In this document: piece by piece, positions 9,022 through 20,089 of the stretch
Layout: each line of letters starts with the position of its first letter
Numbering within the stretch: position 1 is the stretch's first letter
Source of the DNA: Tieghemiomyces parasiticus
Taxonomy: Eukaryota; Kickxellomycota; Dimargaritomycetes; Dimargaritales; Dimargaritaceae
DNA: 24,597 nucleotides
NCBI GenBank assembly: GCA_027575765.1
Contig: JANBPT010000732.1
Coordinates: 1 to 24,597, forward strand
Direction of reading: 5' to 3'
The notes under the pieces: generated by a model
The model's input: only the letters and a program-made list of their open reading frames with translations
What the model was told of the DNA's origin: nothing
Database searches by the model: none
Made by a program: the position numbers and the translations under genes

Positions 9022-10851
9022 ATGGGCAACAGCAGCTCCCATTCCCCGGCCGAGGTTGAGGCCTCGGTCTATCTTAACAGCCAGGAGCGCGAATCGCTAC
9101 AAAAGAACTACGACTACATTTGCCGCATGCTGAACGTCGAACCAAAGGACGGCATCCCGGTCCAGAAGCTGAGGGTAAGTGACCGTTTAAATCAGTTTTC
9201 AACCGAGCCAAGCGAGGGGTGTGGCAGTCCCCACGCCCCTGGACCCCCCCCCCGCACGCGACCCTGAGAGCCCGCGCTGGCAACCCTTTACGCCTCCCCC
9301 CCTCCAACTGCTAAAGTTTAATTAGCCCCCCTCCTACCTACCTTCTTCCGCCGCGTTGGATTTCTCCGCTAGGCCTCCAAAATCCTGCCATCATTTCTGG
9401 TGCGGGGTCTATTAGCCCCACCGCGAGACCCCCAGGACCTCTCCAAGCCGGCCGAGGCCCGCAAACCCCTGCAGGTGATTAAGCACGCCGAGTTCCTGCT
9501 GGCTGCGTGCCGAGTGGCCCGGTCGGCAGGCGCGGAGCAGGTGGCCATCTTTTTTGATATGGCGGACCTAACGGGGCGGACCTTGTATGACTGGGTGGCA
9601 CATATTGTGGCGCTGGCTCTGGAGGCGTGGCACCGGACCCCGCGACGCGCTGGCCGCATCCGGTCCCCGTCGTCCACCGAGGTGGCTCGCCGTGAGGACG
9701 CCCTAGTGCGGTATCTCCTACTCGCCCCGTACTATAAGCGCGAACAGGCCTTGGATTTTGACTTTGATCCGGCCAGCGAACGCCACCGGACGTACCGGTT
9801 CAACCTGGCCGAGTGGCTGAAACGATGCGAGACACCGGGCAACGTGGACCTGCCGGCGTTCCGGTACTGGCTCAACCATAACCCAGCGCTCCGCCACATG
9901 ACCGAATTGGCCTTTGAACGCATTTTTTTCACGCCACTCGACCCGACCCGACCCCTCCTACCTTATCCGGAGGCCATCGCTGCTCAGCGGCTCATGGCCA
10001 ACCTCTTGTCGCCACGCCAAGTAGGCCGGTCCCAGCTGCTCACCCGAGGCGATCAGTGGTTCTTGAACGACGCCCTGCCGAGCACCTGCCGCGAGGAGTG
10101 GGACCTGGTATTTGCCAGCGACCTCGACGGTAAGAGCTGGAACACGTTCGTACACCGCCTGTCCCGTAGCGGTGCCACCCTCATTGTCATCCGCGAGCAA
10201 GGTACGGGCTATATCTTTGGCGGGTTTGCGTCCGACGATTGGGTCTCGCACCCGGACTTTTACGGCACCTCGGCCAATTTCCTCTTTACGGTGCGGCCCG
10301 ACCTCCGCGTCTACCCGGCCGGCACCATCAACGCCCACTACCAATACCTCAACCAAGGCACCCAGACCCTGCCTAACGGGCTCGGGATGGGCGGCCAGCT
10401 GGGCTATTTTGGCCTGTGGATCAACGCCGACTTTGAAACTGGGTGCTCCCAAGCCGGCCCCGCGTGTTCCACCTACGGCTCTCCTCGCCTGTCGCACGAG
10501 GAATACTTTAGGATCGAATCTATCGAGGTGTGGCAGGTACGCCGGTCGCCGACCGATAGCGACGATGAAGATGGTGCAGTGGCGGGCCGTCCGCAAAAAT
10601 CGGCCATGGACGCTCACCCCGACGCCGTCGCCCTGTTGGAACTGGCCAACCGCAAGATGTACGCCTCTTCCGTGCGAGATCCCGACCTGGACCTCGACCC
10701 ACCTACCGCATCGCATGAACATGATCACCACCCACACCGCCACCACTCCCATAGACCGCACCACCGTAGCGAAGTCGTGGATGATGAGGATGATATGGAG
10801 GCCATCCTTAAGCGGCGGCCCAAGGACTACCCGGAGGAGCGATACAAGTAA
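9022..10851 (+). CDS. TLDc-domain protein of the MEAK7/Rtc5 family
   Basis: Exon 1 is 9022-9174 (51 codons), intron 9175-9372 (GTAAGT...GCTAG), and exon 2 is 9373-10851, giving 543 residues. The N-terminus MGNSSSHS fits the N-myristoylation rule (Gly2, Ser6) and matches the MGNS start of human MEAK7; an alpha-helical region follows. The TLDc domain covers about residues 265-440, with hallmark IFGGFAS (332-338) and NGLGMGGQ (386-393) and the YFGLWINADF strand. After it comes KSAMDAHPDAVALLE, which resembles the MEAK7 C-terminus. Known relatives act at lysosome/vacuole membranes: MEAK7 in mTOR signalling, and yeast Rtc5 as a myristoylated V-ATPase interactor. An equivalent role here is inferred. 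Unusual is a histidine-rich segment followed by an acidic patch near the C-terminus (HDHHPHRHHSHRPHH, then VVDDEDDMEA). A pyrimidine-rich leader precedes the gene and an AATAAA lies about 100 bases after the stop. The long antisense frame at 9958-10968 is a shadow. Confidence 0.9.
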
Positions 10852-10954
10852 ACTCGGTCGATCGGCTTCTCCTATATCTCCCCCCTTGACTCTGGTGACC
10901 ACTCTTTCTGGCTCGCGGCGATGTGCCCGCCCACCTCTGGTTTCTAAACTATCC

Positions 10955-10960
10955 AATAAA
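10955..10960 (+). terminator. Polyadenylation signal AATAAA of the TLDc gene
   Basis: A canonical AATAAA lies 104 bases after the stop codon of the TLDc gene on the same strand. Confidence 0.5.
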
Positions 10961-11282
10961 GCGCCCACAGTAAACTCAGCCAGCTGCCGGAGCTTTACGC
11001 CACTAATCTTTACAGATATCGACCGCGGTCCTTATGCTGCCGTAGTGCAGGCTGTACCAGCGCTTTCATTGTCCTTTGCTTGAATTCCAATCCCATTATA
11101 AGATCAACGAAATACAAGGGAAGGGAGATGATTATTTCAAGCGACTCGGCTAACATTTATAAAAAAAGTGGACCTCGGCCAGTCTCCGCCCCTAGTTTCA
11201 CAAAGCTCCTAGCCCGTTCGGTATCCATTAGGACCAAACCTTTCGTAACCCCCTACCCGTCCACCGGATTAGAAAACCAACC
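10961..11282 (+). other. Intergenic region carrying the rec8 promoter
   Basis: Short, AT-richer than its neighbours, and without coding character. It contains a TATA-like TATAAAAA at 11158-11165. Confidence 0.4.
11158..11165 (+). promoter_or_regulatory. TATA-like box upstream of rec8
   Basis: TATAAAAA lies about 120 bases before the rec8 ATG at 11283, a plausible promoter distance. It is position-based evidence only. Confidence 0.35.
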
Positions 11283-14200
11283 ATGTTTTACGTACCCGAA
11301 ATCGCTGCCATGGAGAAGCACGGTATGGCGCTGATCTGGTAAGCCTTGTACGCGTTCTTACACGTCCGTCTGGTCTTGCACAACCGACATACCAACCATA
11401 ACCCACCTCTCCCTTACGACGTACTTCTCTCCGTACGCTTGAAGTGTCTCATTTTCCAAACTATGTATTCATACCCTTTTATACTACCCGGGTGGGACCT
11501 AAGGCTGGCCGCCACGTTTGGTACGCGAAGCCATATGCGTCGCCTTACACGCAAGGAAATCTCGCATGTCGATGTGCAGCGGGTCTGGTAAGTCGATGGT
11601 GCCTATTGCGGGCTGTGGTACCGCGTTTGTTTGTTTTACCAGGTCAGATAAACACGGCGTCAGGCGCTATTGGATTAAAAATAACCCATGTTTTGTACTG
11701 GCTTGGACGGACCCCCATTCTATACGCTTTACCCTTCCCCCCACGCACACGCACCACCAAATAATAATCATAATACTTAGCCGGTATTTGGCCTGTCCAC
11801 CACAGCCTCTCGCGCTCCGCCTCTTGTCGAGCCTCGTAGTGGGCATCTCCCGCATTTACCAGCAACAGGTCGGGTATTATTCTGGTGAGTTCCAAACTTG
11901 ACGTAGTCGGCAGACCTTAATTGTAGGGTCTCCAAGTAAATAAGGGGCTCAGATCCATGGAGATCCGTCTGGCATATATACTCTATTTCAGCTGACTGAT
12001 CCTTTTTTTAAAATAACGCGATCATATATGATACCTACGACTTCTATCCCATGGAATCGGGCAGTGGATGTCAATAACGTCTGGGGCGACCTACGCCGTC
12101 AAATTACTTTGGATTATGGCCCACTCGCAACCGATATGGTCTGCGATACCGCCAGGTGAGTACCCTGAACCTGAATAATGACTAGGTAGGGGAGCTAAGA
12201 CAACCACCCCGAATGCGCGGTGGCTAAATCCTGCTGAGAAAAAAAAAAGCGTAGCGCATTAACTCATTGTCTGTTATGTGGCTGTGTTCTCACTTTGTGG
12301 TCCTCTCCTCTTTACTCCAATAGATTGGACACCATCACTTTGCCCTTGGATTACTACGCCACCATATCGGAGGAACCGATCCTGCTATCTCCGGATGATG
12401 ACATGGTAAGTTAGTCGGTCACCATGCGACGTTGATTAGCACCCTCATTGCGAATACCTTTTGTATACGTGGAATTAACCAGTGTCCTTATATCCTATGC
12501 TTGCTTGATCGGAATAACTAAACAAAACAGAGATTGGCCTACTTCCTCAAAGGTCACGAACCCGCAATTAGACATCCGAGCCTTCCCGAGGCTAGCCTTC
12601 AAGCCAATGGTGAGAATTACTGTTGATCTAGCTGGCCAGGTAAGGGCCGAGCGGAGAATTACCCCTGTCTATTAACAAACCGTCAATCCTCACGACGTAT
12701 GGACGGCTACTTTTTTACGCTCTGCACATCCCACCCTCAAAGACCCCGCCCCCTACACCCTCTCTGAGCCGCACGGAGACATAAGCCTACTGCTGGGGGA
12801 CGATGGACTGAGCCTGGAACTAGACAGCGGTTCAGACGCGGAAGCCGGGTAAGTGTCCAATGACAATCGGCCTGGTTTGGGGACGTGCGCGGTTTAAACA
12901 CACGTCGGTAGAGGTCAGTCAGCTCTAAGGGATCGTTCTCGCGAAGAGATATTGTTTAAAGTGAGACTATATAATACGATACACTCTCCTCACCTACTAG
13001 ACTCGCCTTCGAAGAGGCTTTTCCGCTACCAGATGACGATGCGACTGCACCAGGGGATACCGTCGCCCGCCCCGAACAACCTGATTATGAAGCGGCCGCT
13101 GGCACCATGCACGGTCACCTCTTTGCTGACCCCGCTCTAGATCAAAGTACGGTTAACAAGGTAAGATTCCAAGCCCAATCTCCCGGCGCTCGGCTGCCGG
13201 TCGGCCATACTAAAGGCCCAATTGCCCAGCTCCTGGGTCGGGCGCAGACCGGTTCTTAGCAGCTGGAATGGCTAACCCTTCCTTTCGCCCTTCTACGCTC
13301 CCAATCGGTACATAGAACACGGTGGTGGTGGATCCACACAATCCGTTCCTAGTTCTTCCGATTCCCTCGGAAGTCCCATCGATTGCATCTGAGGCGGGTT
13401 CGATGGTGAGCGAAGCTGTCTCCCATACTGGTAACATGCTATATGAGCGACCCGAGTTGGATATGAGGCACAACCTTGTCAGCGACGTACCTTTGGTAAA
13501 GGAAAAGCGCAAGCGCCGCCTGTTCGACGACCATACGGAACTACCTATGGACGGCCTTTATCAGGACGATGCCGAGTATTTGATTGATATGGAGTTGTTG
13601 GCTCTTAAGCGGCTATGCAAGGTAAGGCTATAAGGCCAAAACAAAAAAAAACTGATGACAACGACAATAGTAATTCAGTGCACTATGTAAAGCCTATACC
13701 CCTCTTACAGTTGTTTTTTCGTCTGGTATACCATACGGCGATTATATGGGGTAGGTGGCCCGTCAGAAGGCGCATTCCCAAGCCGAGGCCCTGGGCTGTC
13801 GGTTCATGTTTAAAGGTAAGCATTGAAGCCTAAGCTTTCCGAATGCAATCCAGCCTAGCCCCGGTACGTGAGGAACGCCTGACCATTTTTTTTATTTCAT
13901 CCTTTCGGTTAAAACGTTACCTTGATATTTGTCAACCCAGCCTCCAGAATTGCCGGAACGATTGCCCATGTGCTGGCATCCAAGCCGCAGGTTAACTACC
14001 CGTCACTCCCACCCGAACTGGCACTACGCTCAGCCGCTGGTAAGTCCTTACTCATCACCATCTAGAAAAAAAAACTTGACGGGGGGATAAGTCCTCACGC
14101 ACCGAGTACGACACAGCGACCTGTTTCTCTAAAAGCTAACTCCAACTAGTGGTTTACCTGCCTACTCTACTACCACAAAACGATCACGTAGGATTCGAAG

Positions 14201-15984
14201 CTCCCCAGAGTGGTAGGTTTCAGTGAGGGCATCAGTGTTGATTGCAACCAGGAAACCCGAGACCACGTGACATTCTCTGGATACCCCCCTACATATCCGG
14301 TTGTTAACAGGCTCCCTCCCGGTCACTACCCCTATCTACCCCACAACCTGAAACCCCCTACGCATCACCAGGTCATAGCGCCGGGCTCTCAGACGGCGCT
14401 GAGGCCAGCCCTTACTCAATGGCCGAGGAAACCAATGTTGAAGTGCTTCGCGTAAGTGGATCTATCCTACTCACCATACCATCTCAAGTGTGGCAGCAAC
14501 TCCCGTTGGATTCGTCTTCACTGACTATTAGTAGCTGATATTCGGCTTAGAGGAGGTTCACCCAAAACAACATTCGTCTTGCCCCAATATACCCCTTGTC
14601 CTTAACCAGCTGGACGCGGACCCCGAGGAAGCCCGTGCTGAGGCGATACCCGACTCTGAGATGGAAAACAGCATGGCCCGGCCGCTCCCTCCCTGGAGTG
14701 TGAGCACCAGCCGAACCCTAGGTACAGCCAAATCAACCCCTCATTCGTGAAGGAATAACGAAAATGGCGGACGGTGGTAAGGAGGGTTATAGAGGCTGGT
14801 GGCTCTAACCCCGCGCCCGCTTATCATCGTATGATCTCATTCCGCCCTGGACTCGGTACTCCCCAACCCCTTACTATTACAGGCATCTCGTCGCATAACG
14901 ATCGCAGCTCCCTTGCCGACCCGGCCTTCCAGTTTGAACGGATTCATGGCGGTCCCCACAGCACCTTGCAAACGTAAGCCGTGATACGGGCCATAGACAC
15001 TATGCCATTAGAATAGTCTGGAGGTAAAACGGCTTGTCGCGTTAACCCTTTAGGTTACATCGCCCTTAACCCCTTCCTGTGCTATCTGTCTCTCTTTCTC
15101 TCTTCCCCCCCCCGCCCTCCACTCTCGCCATACCTATTCCTCACCCGATGGCCTTAATAAATAGGCCCACGGGGCTACGCAGCCGCCTATCACTTGCCTC
15201 AGTCCCTCGGCTCACTTTTTCCGAGGGTCGCCCTGGTCGCCTCGGGGAGGTCCCGACTTGGGAGTTGGCCATTCCTGGTAAGTGACGCATTCTATCCGAC
15301 CCTTCCCCTCCGTGGTTCCCTCCTGTCCTATCCCCGTCCAAGTGCCCGACTAACCCGTAACCATCCCCTCACTCTGACATACTTCGCTCTACTCGAAACA
15401 GAGGAAGACTCACATGTGAGCAGTCACGCCCTCGGACTTAATACGACGCCTAGTGTCCCCACGGAAGATAGTAGCCTGGCCGACGAGCTAGACCGTGACC
15501 GGGCCAATTTCCTCGGGTAAGTTTATTTTATTATTAGTATTATTAATATAATTTTTAATATAGGGGGGCCTGCCGAGAGAAAAATTCAAGGTCAGAGCAT
15601 GTTGGTTACCCCGACTAACGCTAATTCTACGGTGGCGTCTCCTTGATCAAACCCCAGCTACCTGATTGGTATCCAGCAGACCACGCTGGAGACCCACTGT
15701 ACATTTTCTGAAGTGATCCCGCCCAACCTCGGCCGGGCCACCGCCTGTCAGGCCTTCTATAACGTACTGGGTAAGTCCAGTGGTGAGTGATAAAAGGTAG
15801 TCGCTCTCTTAAACGACGGCATGTCAAGGGCTTAAATACCTGTCCGGAGTACTTGGCCGTAACCTTTCCCTTCTACCGTTATACCCACCCTCCTCCCCCC
15901 TACCTGATAGTGTTGGCCACGCTTGGGCACATTAGGATTCAGCAAAACGGTCCCCCGGGCGATATATGTCTAAATATTTCCTAA
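11283..15984 (+). CDS. rec8: Meiotic cohesin kleisin Rec8, 19 exons
   Basis: Rec8 closes the cohesin ring by bridging Smc1 and Smc3, holds meiotic sister chromatids together and is cut by separase. Exons: 11283-11338, 11504-11587, 11781-11884, 12065-12155, 12324-12405, 12531-12609, 12743-12848, 13001-13160, 13316-13621, 13767-13815, 13941-14039, 14150-14212, 14372-14451, 14610-14721, 14883-14973, 15183-15277, 15402-15516, 15658-15770, 15911-15984. All phases agree and give 652 residues. The N-terminal kleisin domain starts MFYVPEIAAMEKHGMALIWL and has LALRL, VVGISRIYQQQ and a VDVNNVWGDLRR helix, as in fission yeast Rec8. The middle is acidic, with ISLLLGDD and KRKRRLFDDHTEL, followed by a PWSVS patch. 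The C-terminal winged helix reads RATACQAFYNVLVLATLGHI, the family's Smc1-binding signature. WLAATFG and the middle favour Rec8 over mitotic Rad21/Scc1. The donor of exon 14 (GTACAG) and the exon 10 and 16 acceptors are the least certain; alternatives there break the frame. Confidence 0.92.
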
Positions 15985-16042
15985 GTTGAGGCCCAGTCCC
16001 TATTTTCACGTTACTTCATGCTTTTAAATGTGAATTATCCGG

Positions 16043-16048
16043 TTTAAT
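16043..16048 (-). terminator. ATTAAA polyadenylation signal of the CaaX-protein gene
   Basis: On the minus strand ATTAAA lies about 110 bases after the stop at 16155, in the 170-base gap between two converging genes. Confidence 0.35.
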
Positions 16049-16154
16049 TGCAACTATGATGAACTGATTTTGGCCAGGCTTGCCACGCAAGCCCATCATT
16101 TTGGTTGGGTAGGAATGTATTCGCCCGAGGTAGTTGTCTGTCACTGACATGTGT

Positions 16155-17267
16155 TTAGAATATGGCGCACATGGAATGTACGGGGGGACGGCGGTCGTCA
16201 GGGGTAGCCACGGCGGCGACCGACACGATTTGGAGGGCGAAAGGCCCGCTTTGGCGGTCAAAGTAGGATGCCATCATGAAATCTACAGTGTAAATCTGGT
16301 CGAGTCGGAGCTGGGGCGGGTCCGCGGCAGACGTGGTATCTTTAAACGTCACCTGCGCGTTGCTATCGCTTCCGGGCGGCATCTGAGTGATTGCAGAAGT
16401 GGTATCGGCGCCCGAAGGATCGTTTGGTGTGGGCTGGCCCAGGGGACGCCCGCGGTAGTAAGGTTTAAAATCGTGCAACGGGGCATCGATAACCAATAAT
16501 GCACCGGCTGATGAGACGGGACGACGGCCCCTTGTAGCACCACTGTAGCCACTGCCTTTGATGTCCTCGCTATGGGTGGGGACCTGGAAAACGTATTTGA
16601 ACTCGACGGAGCTGTTACGTCGGCCTTCGGGCTGCGCCGCGGCCGGATCATCATGAAGGTTGATCGCGTAGTATTTACCGCCCTCGGGTTCCACACCTTG
16701 GTCACCGCCAGGACCAGCATTCCCGGCAGCTAACGGTGGCTGGTCGATGGCGTCAGGGACCTTAACGGTTAGACGAAGACTGGCGGCCCCGGTCAGGTTG
16801 AGGGGCTTGCCTTGGTCGTTGATGACTTCCGTGCGCTGAGAGGCGAACCCGGCACCGCCCAGAGTTTTGGTATCCAGAGTGCCTTGGAAAGTAACGCTGC
16901 GGCCGCCGTCGACCGGGACGAGGAAGCTTTCGCTGGAACCACCACGCACCCTACGAGCGAAGGAGGACGGTGGGGGAGGGGGGATGGAATGGTATATATT
17001 TTTAAAAAAATAAAAAGGCAAGTACCATGGGAAAAGGTGAGACCCATGTACTGGCTAGTTGGGGTGCGAGTGACAATTATACACCCTGCGGGGTGGGGAC
17101 CGACGGGTCTCGGCATTCGCACCGAGCGGGTCAGCAGCGTCGGTCTCTTCAGCTTACCGGTCATCGACTGCGGTGAACTTGGAGGCGTCCCATAGTTTGT
17201 CGCCACCAAAGACGTAGAAGAGGAGGTTCACGGTGATGGCGCAGGCCTTGAGCGCGGTGGGTCCCAT
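16155..17267 (-). CDS. Unknown 301-residue protein ending in a CaaX prenylation box
   Basis: Exon 1 is 17267-17158 and exon 2 is 16950-16155; the intron 17157-16951 starts GTAAGC and ends CTCGTAG. Phases agree and the product is 301 residues. I do not recognise the family. Residues 5-23 are hydrophobic (ALKACAITVNLLFYVFGG), which could be a membrane-associated helix. The body has alternating strands (LRLTVKVPD, VEFKYVFQVP, AGALLVIDAPL) and a long Gly/Pro/Asp-rich linker, suggesting a beta-rich fold with disordered loops. The very end reads HSMCAIF, a perfect C-a-a-X box, so farnesylation or geranylgeranylation and attachment to a cytoplasmic membrane face is the best prediction. The frame is open for at least 16 codons upstream of the chosen ATG, so a further 5' exon is possible. 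It converges on rec8, with only 170 bases between stops. Confidence 0.75.
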
Positions 17268-17621
17268 GGCGATGTATCGTGGTTCGTGAAGGAGGGCGGG
17301 GGGTAAGTGTATAACAAGCGCAGGTAGAGCGGGTAACAGAACTAATTGCAGAAGCAGAATCTCGCTAGCTAGAACTTAAGAGGGGTATATGGGTTGAAGC
17401 TCTGGAACGCAGGTCGGTTTGACTGGTATGGTGGAACGTCACTACTACCACATGTAGCACAAGCTGTAGGACAGCAGGCTGGCGGGTTGTACCAGGATCG
17501 GTTGGTTCCACCGCCCTATGTGACGTGATCCCTTTCCCTACATTGTGGCGACAGTGGCTTGTTCGTCCCACAGCTCCCAATGCCCTCGACTCCTGTGCAC
17601 GCTCCTGCCTTCTCTCCCCAG
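17268..17621. other. Upstream region of the CaaX-protein gene; no firm gene
   Basis: No supported start exon on either strand. The promoter of the minus-strand gene should lie here, possibly shared with the plus-strand exon pieces that begin at 17622. Confidence 0.4.
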
Positions 17622-18095
17622 CAGCGGCTTTCCAGCTGCAGACCAACCTCTCCGCCCTAGCTGCAAAGGTACGTTGGAGTGGACAGTGAGTGCATCAACA
17701 GGGGAAGGGTATGGCTTACCCGGGAGGGGAGGTTAACCCAGCCACGTCAGGACCTGGCAGGGGGCGGTAGTAAAGCGTCATGTATGGCTGATTAGGCGTC
17801 TTGAATTACAAGGGACCGACACCTCATCAAGCAGACACGAGGCACCCCCTTGTAGCTCTCTTTTCGACTGCACCGACGCTTCTCCCTCGGATCGCGGCAG
17901 GAGTGGGCCCTGATCAGATAGTATTGTATCCTCCCCTATCGATAACCGACCGTGCATATTAACGTTCTCATATTCTCAACATGCGACTCCCCTTGGTCAC
18001 CCGACGTGGACGACTGAGGCTGGTCACTCCGAGCGAAGGAGGCTGAATTGGCAAGGCAGAGTGGAAACATGGCCAAGATCCCCAGCAAGAAGTAG
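17622..18095 (+). CDS. Possible exons of a small coiled-coil protein (uncertain)
   Basis: Segment 17622-17668 follows CTCTCCCCAG and ends at a good GTACGT donor; it reads AAFQLQTNLSALAAK. Segment 18039-18095, after an AG acceptor, is in the matching phase and reads EAELARQSGNMAKIPSKK, ending in TAG. Joined, they form one amphipathic helix with a lysine-rich end. No start exon was identified, and the final exon might begin slightly earlier (about 18018). The function is unknown. This may be chance, but the good donor and the two matching phases make it worth testing with RNA data. Confidence 0.25.
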
Positions 18096-18705
18096 CTAGG
18101 TGGCGATAACACGGCGTTTCGCCAATCCTCTCCAACTCAGGAAACCACCATCTCGAATCAGTTCCAACTGCCGCTCATGTACCCTCATGTGCTGTCCTTC
18201 CCCCCTCCTCACTTCTCCCCAACCCCCCTGGCGTATAGATTAAAGACGGAATAGAGGCAGGTAGGCATCACTTGGCTCTTCTGAAATGTCTCTAATGAAG
18301 GGTGTGTGCGTGTGTGTGGAAGTCGGTCTCTCCTATCTCCGGATCATCCCCAGCCCAATACTTGATGGGCAAGTGTTGCGGCCCTTGGTCAGGCGTACTA
18401 GCTGTCAGGCTTAACCATTCGATTAACCCGCTTCCCCACCACACACACACACACACACACACCAGGGGAGCTTTGTCAAAGACACTACTACATAGGGCTG
18501 CACAAATCCCTTCCCCCTCCCTCATATAAAATACGTCGTCGATTCCATCCTTAACATACAACATGCCTCTGCTCCGTAGTGAAAACACGCCCATCATCAC
18601 GATCGACCCTTATGACTTCAATCTTATGAGTTCTATTTAATTTAAATATCAATATTTTTTGCATCGCTTAACCAATCTCACTGGTCACTCGACATCCCTA
18701 TAATC
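18096..18705 (+). other. Intergenic region and promoter of the secreted basic protein
   Basis: It holds a GT-rich tract at 18302-18318, an AC microsatellite at 18441-18462, a TATAAAA at 18525-18531 and an AT-rich patch at 18632-18660. A 25-codon frame (18563-18640) that could be an upstream ORF also lies here. No other gene is supported. Confidence 0.4.
18441..18462 (+). repeat. (AC)11 microsatellite
   Basis: Eleven perfect AC units. A GT-rich tract about 120 bases upstream (18302-18318) is complementary to it. Confidence 0.9.
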
Positions 18706-19209
18706 ATGAAGACCGCTGTCATCCTCCTCGCCGTTCTGTTTGCTTCCGCCGCCCATGCTTCTAGCTTCCGCCGTAAGACGGCCCTAGTGGACAATGTGGT
18801 CGCCATCGACTATTCTGAAATCCCGGGCCACCGCCACTCTCAGGTAGGCCTCCTTGATACCAAGCACCCACTACTCGTCAAGCTGGACGACTACGAAGTC
18901 CAGCGGACCGCCAAGTACAATCCCGTCGTAGTTGACCTGTCTAAGGTAGTACCGAGTAACCAGGCTGCCACGCCCGGGGGCAAAAGTGCAAAGCAGACCG
19001 GCGGTGCCGGCTCAACTCCGGACAGATCGTTCGCGCCCGCGGAGAGAGCGGACAAGGCCAAGGCGAATGATGCGCAAGAGGTAGTGGTACTGCATCAAGG
19101 GTCGACCGAGGTCATCTCCGGCCCTCCACCCCACCGGCGCAGTCAGTCGAATGCCTTTCGCAGCGCGGCTGAATCCGCCCGTACTGGCTCCCGCACCGAC
19201 GCAGTCTAG
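18706..19209 (+). CDS. Secreted basic protein, 167 residues, function unknown
   Basis: This is a single open exon from ATG 18706 to TAG 19207-19209. Residues 1-18 (MKTAVILLAVLFASAAHA) form a clear signal peptide with an AHA cleavage site. The mature part begins SSFRRKTALVDNVVAIDYSE and has an ordered-looking N-terminal half with valine-rich strands (LLVKLDDYEV, YNPVVVDLSKVV). A Gly/Ala/Lys/Ser-rich, probably disordered half follows and ends in arginine-rich sequence. There is no cysteine, no transmembrane helix and no GPI signal. I know no family for it. Several paired basic residues (RRK, HRR) could be processing sites. A TATA-like TATAAAA is about 175 bases upstream and an AATAAA follows the stop. 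Confidence 0.75.
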   Translation: MKTAVILLAVLFASAAHASSFRRKTALVDNVVAIDYSEIPGHRHSQVGLLDTKHPLLVKLDDYEVQRTAKYNPVVVDLSKVVPSNQAATPGGKSAKQTGGAGSTPDRSFAPAERADKAKANDAQEVVVLHQGSTEVISGPPPHRRSQSNAFRSAAESARTGSRTDAV

Positions 19210-19360
19210 AGCTGTCACCATTTCCCACCCTCCCCTCTCATCATCCACGATACCAGCTGCTCCATAAACAATTAGAGCAACTCGAGATATATGACTTTTT
19301 TGGCAGTACTATCATTCCATAAACACATACACACTAGGTGTGACGCCACTAGACCATTGT

Positions 19361-19366
19361 AATAAA
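19361..19366 (+). terminator. Polyadenylation signal AATAAA of the 18706-19209 gene
   Basis: AATAAA lies about 150 bases after the stop codon, in an AT-rich stretch. Confidence 0.45.
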
Positions 19367-20089
19367 ATGACACGTACTGTTTCAGAACCTTTAGTTTAAA
19401 AATATACCACGCTCGAGAGGATCATTATAAAATCTTAACCCGTACATTTTATGAATTACTAAAATTACGGCATGTTGTAATGCAACGGAGGTGCGCCGTC
19501 CGAGGGAGGGGAGGTGCAGAGGAAGTAGTTTACTGAGGGGCTGCTAGTGACAGACGAGCTGGGCGCAAGGGTAACTTTGTCAAGTTAATAATAAACGAAT
19601 AAAAATTACTTTAAGTCTGTCTTATATACGTGGGTTGGAACGTGACAAAGTACCAGCGGGTATAGTTAAAAGGAGGCTGACGTCGACTCTACCGCCACGG
19701 CGGAGTGGGGTCGACTTCGAGCCAGGGGAAATGGAGAAAAAAACATAGTCATCGTGGTTGTAGAGTTGACATGACTAGCAGATACTTATAACTGGAGGAA
19801 TCTACCGGGTCGCCCGTTTCCGAGCGAAACCGCCTTGGCGGATAAGGAACCGAGAAACATCCGTGGTTTCTAGGTAGCTGAGGGGCGGGAAGGGCTGGGA
19901 AACGGCAATTCATTGCTTACGATTGACATCACCACTTAGACACCAAAGGACCAATAAATACGTCTGAAGGAGCTTACCTGCCAAAATAATGGACAGGTTA
20001 TGGTCTCAACACAACGTGGAGAAATTCATTCGATTACAAACCCTGCACGAAAGATACCATTGGGCACCAGAGTAGAGATATGTAATGGT
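19367..20089. other. AT-richer intergenic region, no gene seen
   Basis: Stops are frequent in every frame, with AT-rich patches (19390-19450, 19585-19625). No repeat or RNA gene is supported. Confidence 0.5.

Noticed and set aside
9958..10968. 336-codon frame antisense to the TLDc gene
   Set aside because: It mirrors a well-supported exon with known family motifs; GC-rich third positions produce such shadows.
13711..13766. Extension of rec8 exon 10 to the CTTACAG acceptor at 13710
   Set aside because: It puts the next exon in a frame with poor protein character; starting at 13767 keeps all later phases.
15203..15277. rec8 exon 16 starting after CCTCAG at 15202
   Set aside because: It leads to a stop at the junction with exon 17; the acceptor at 15182 keeps the frame.
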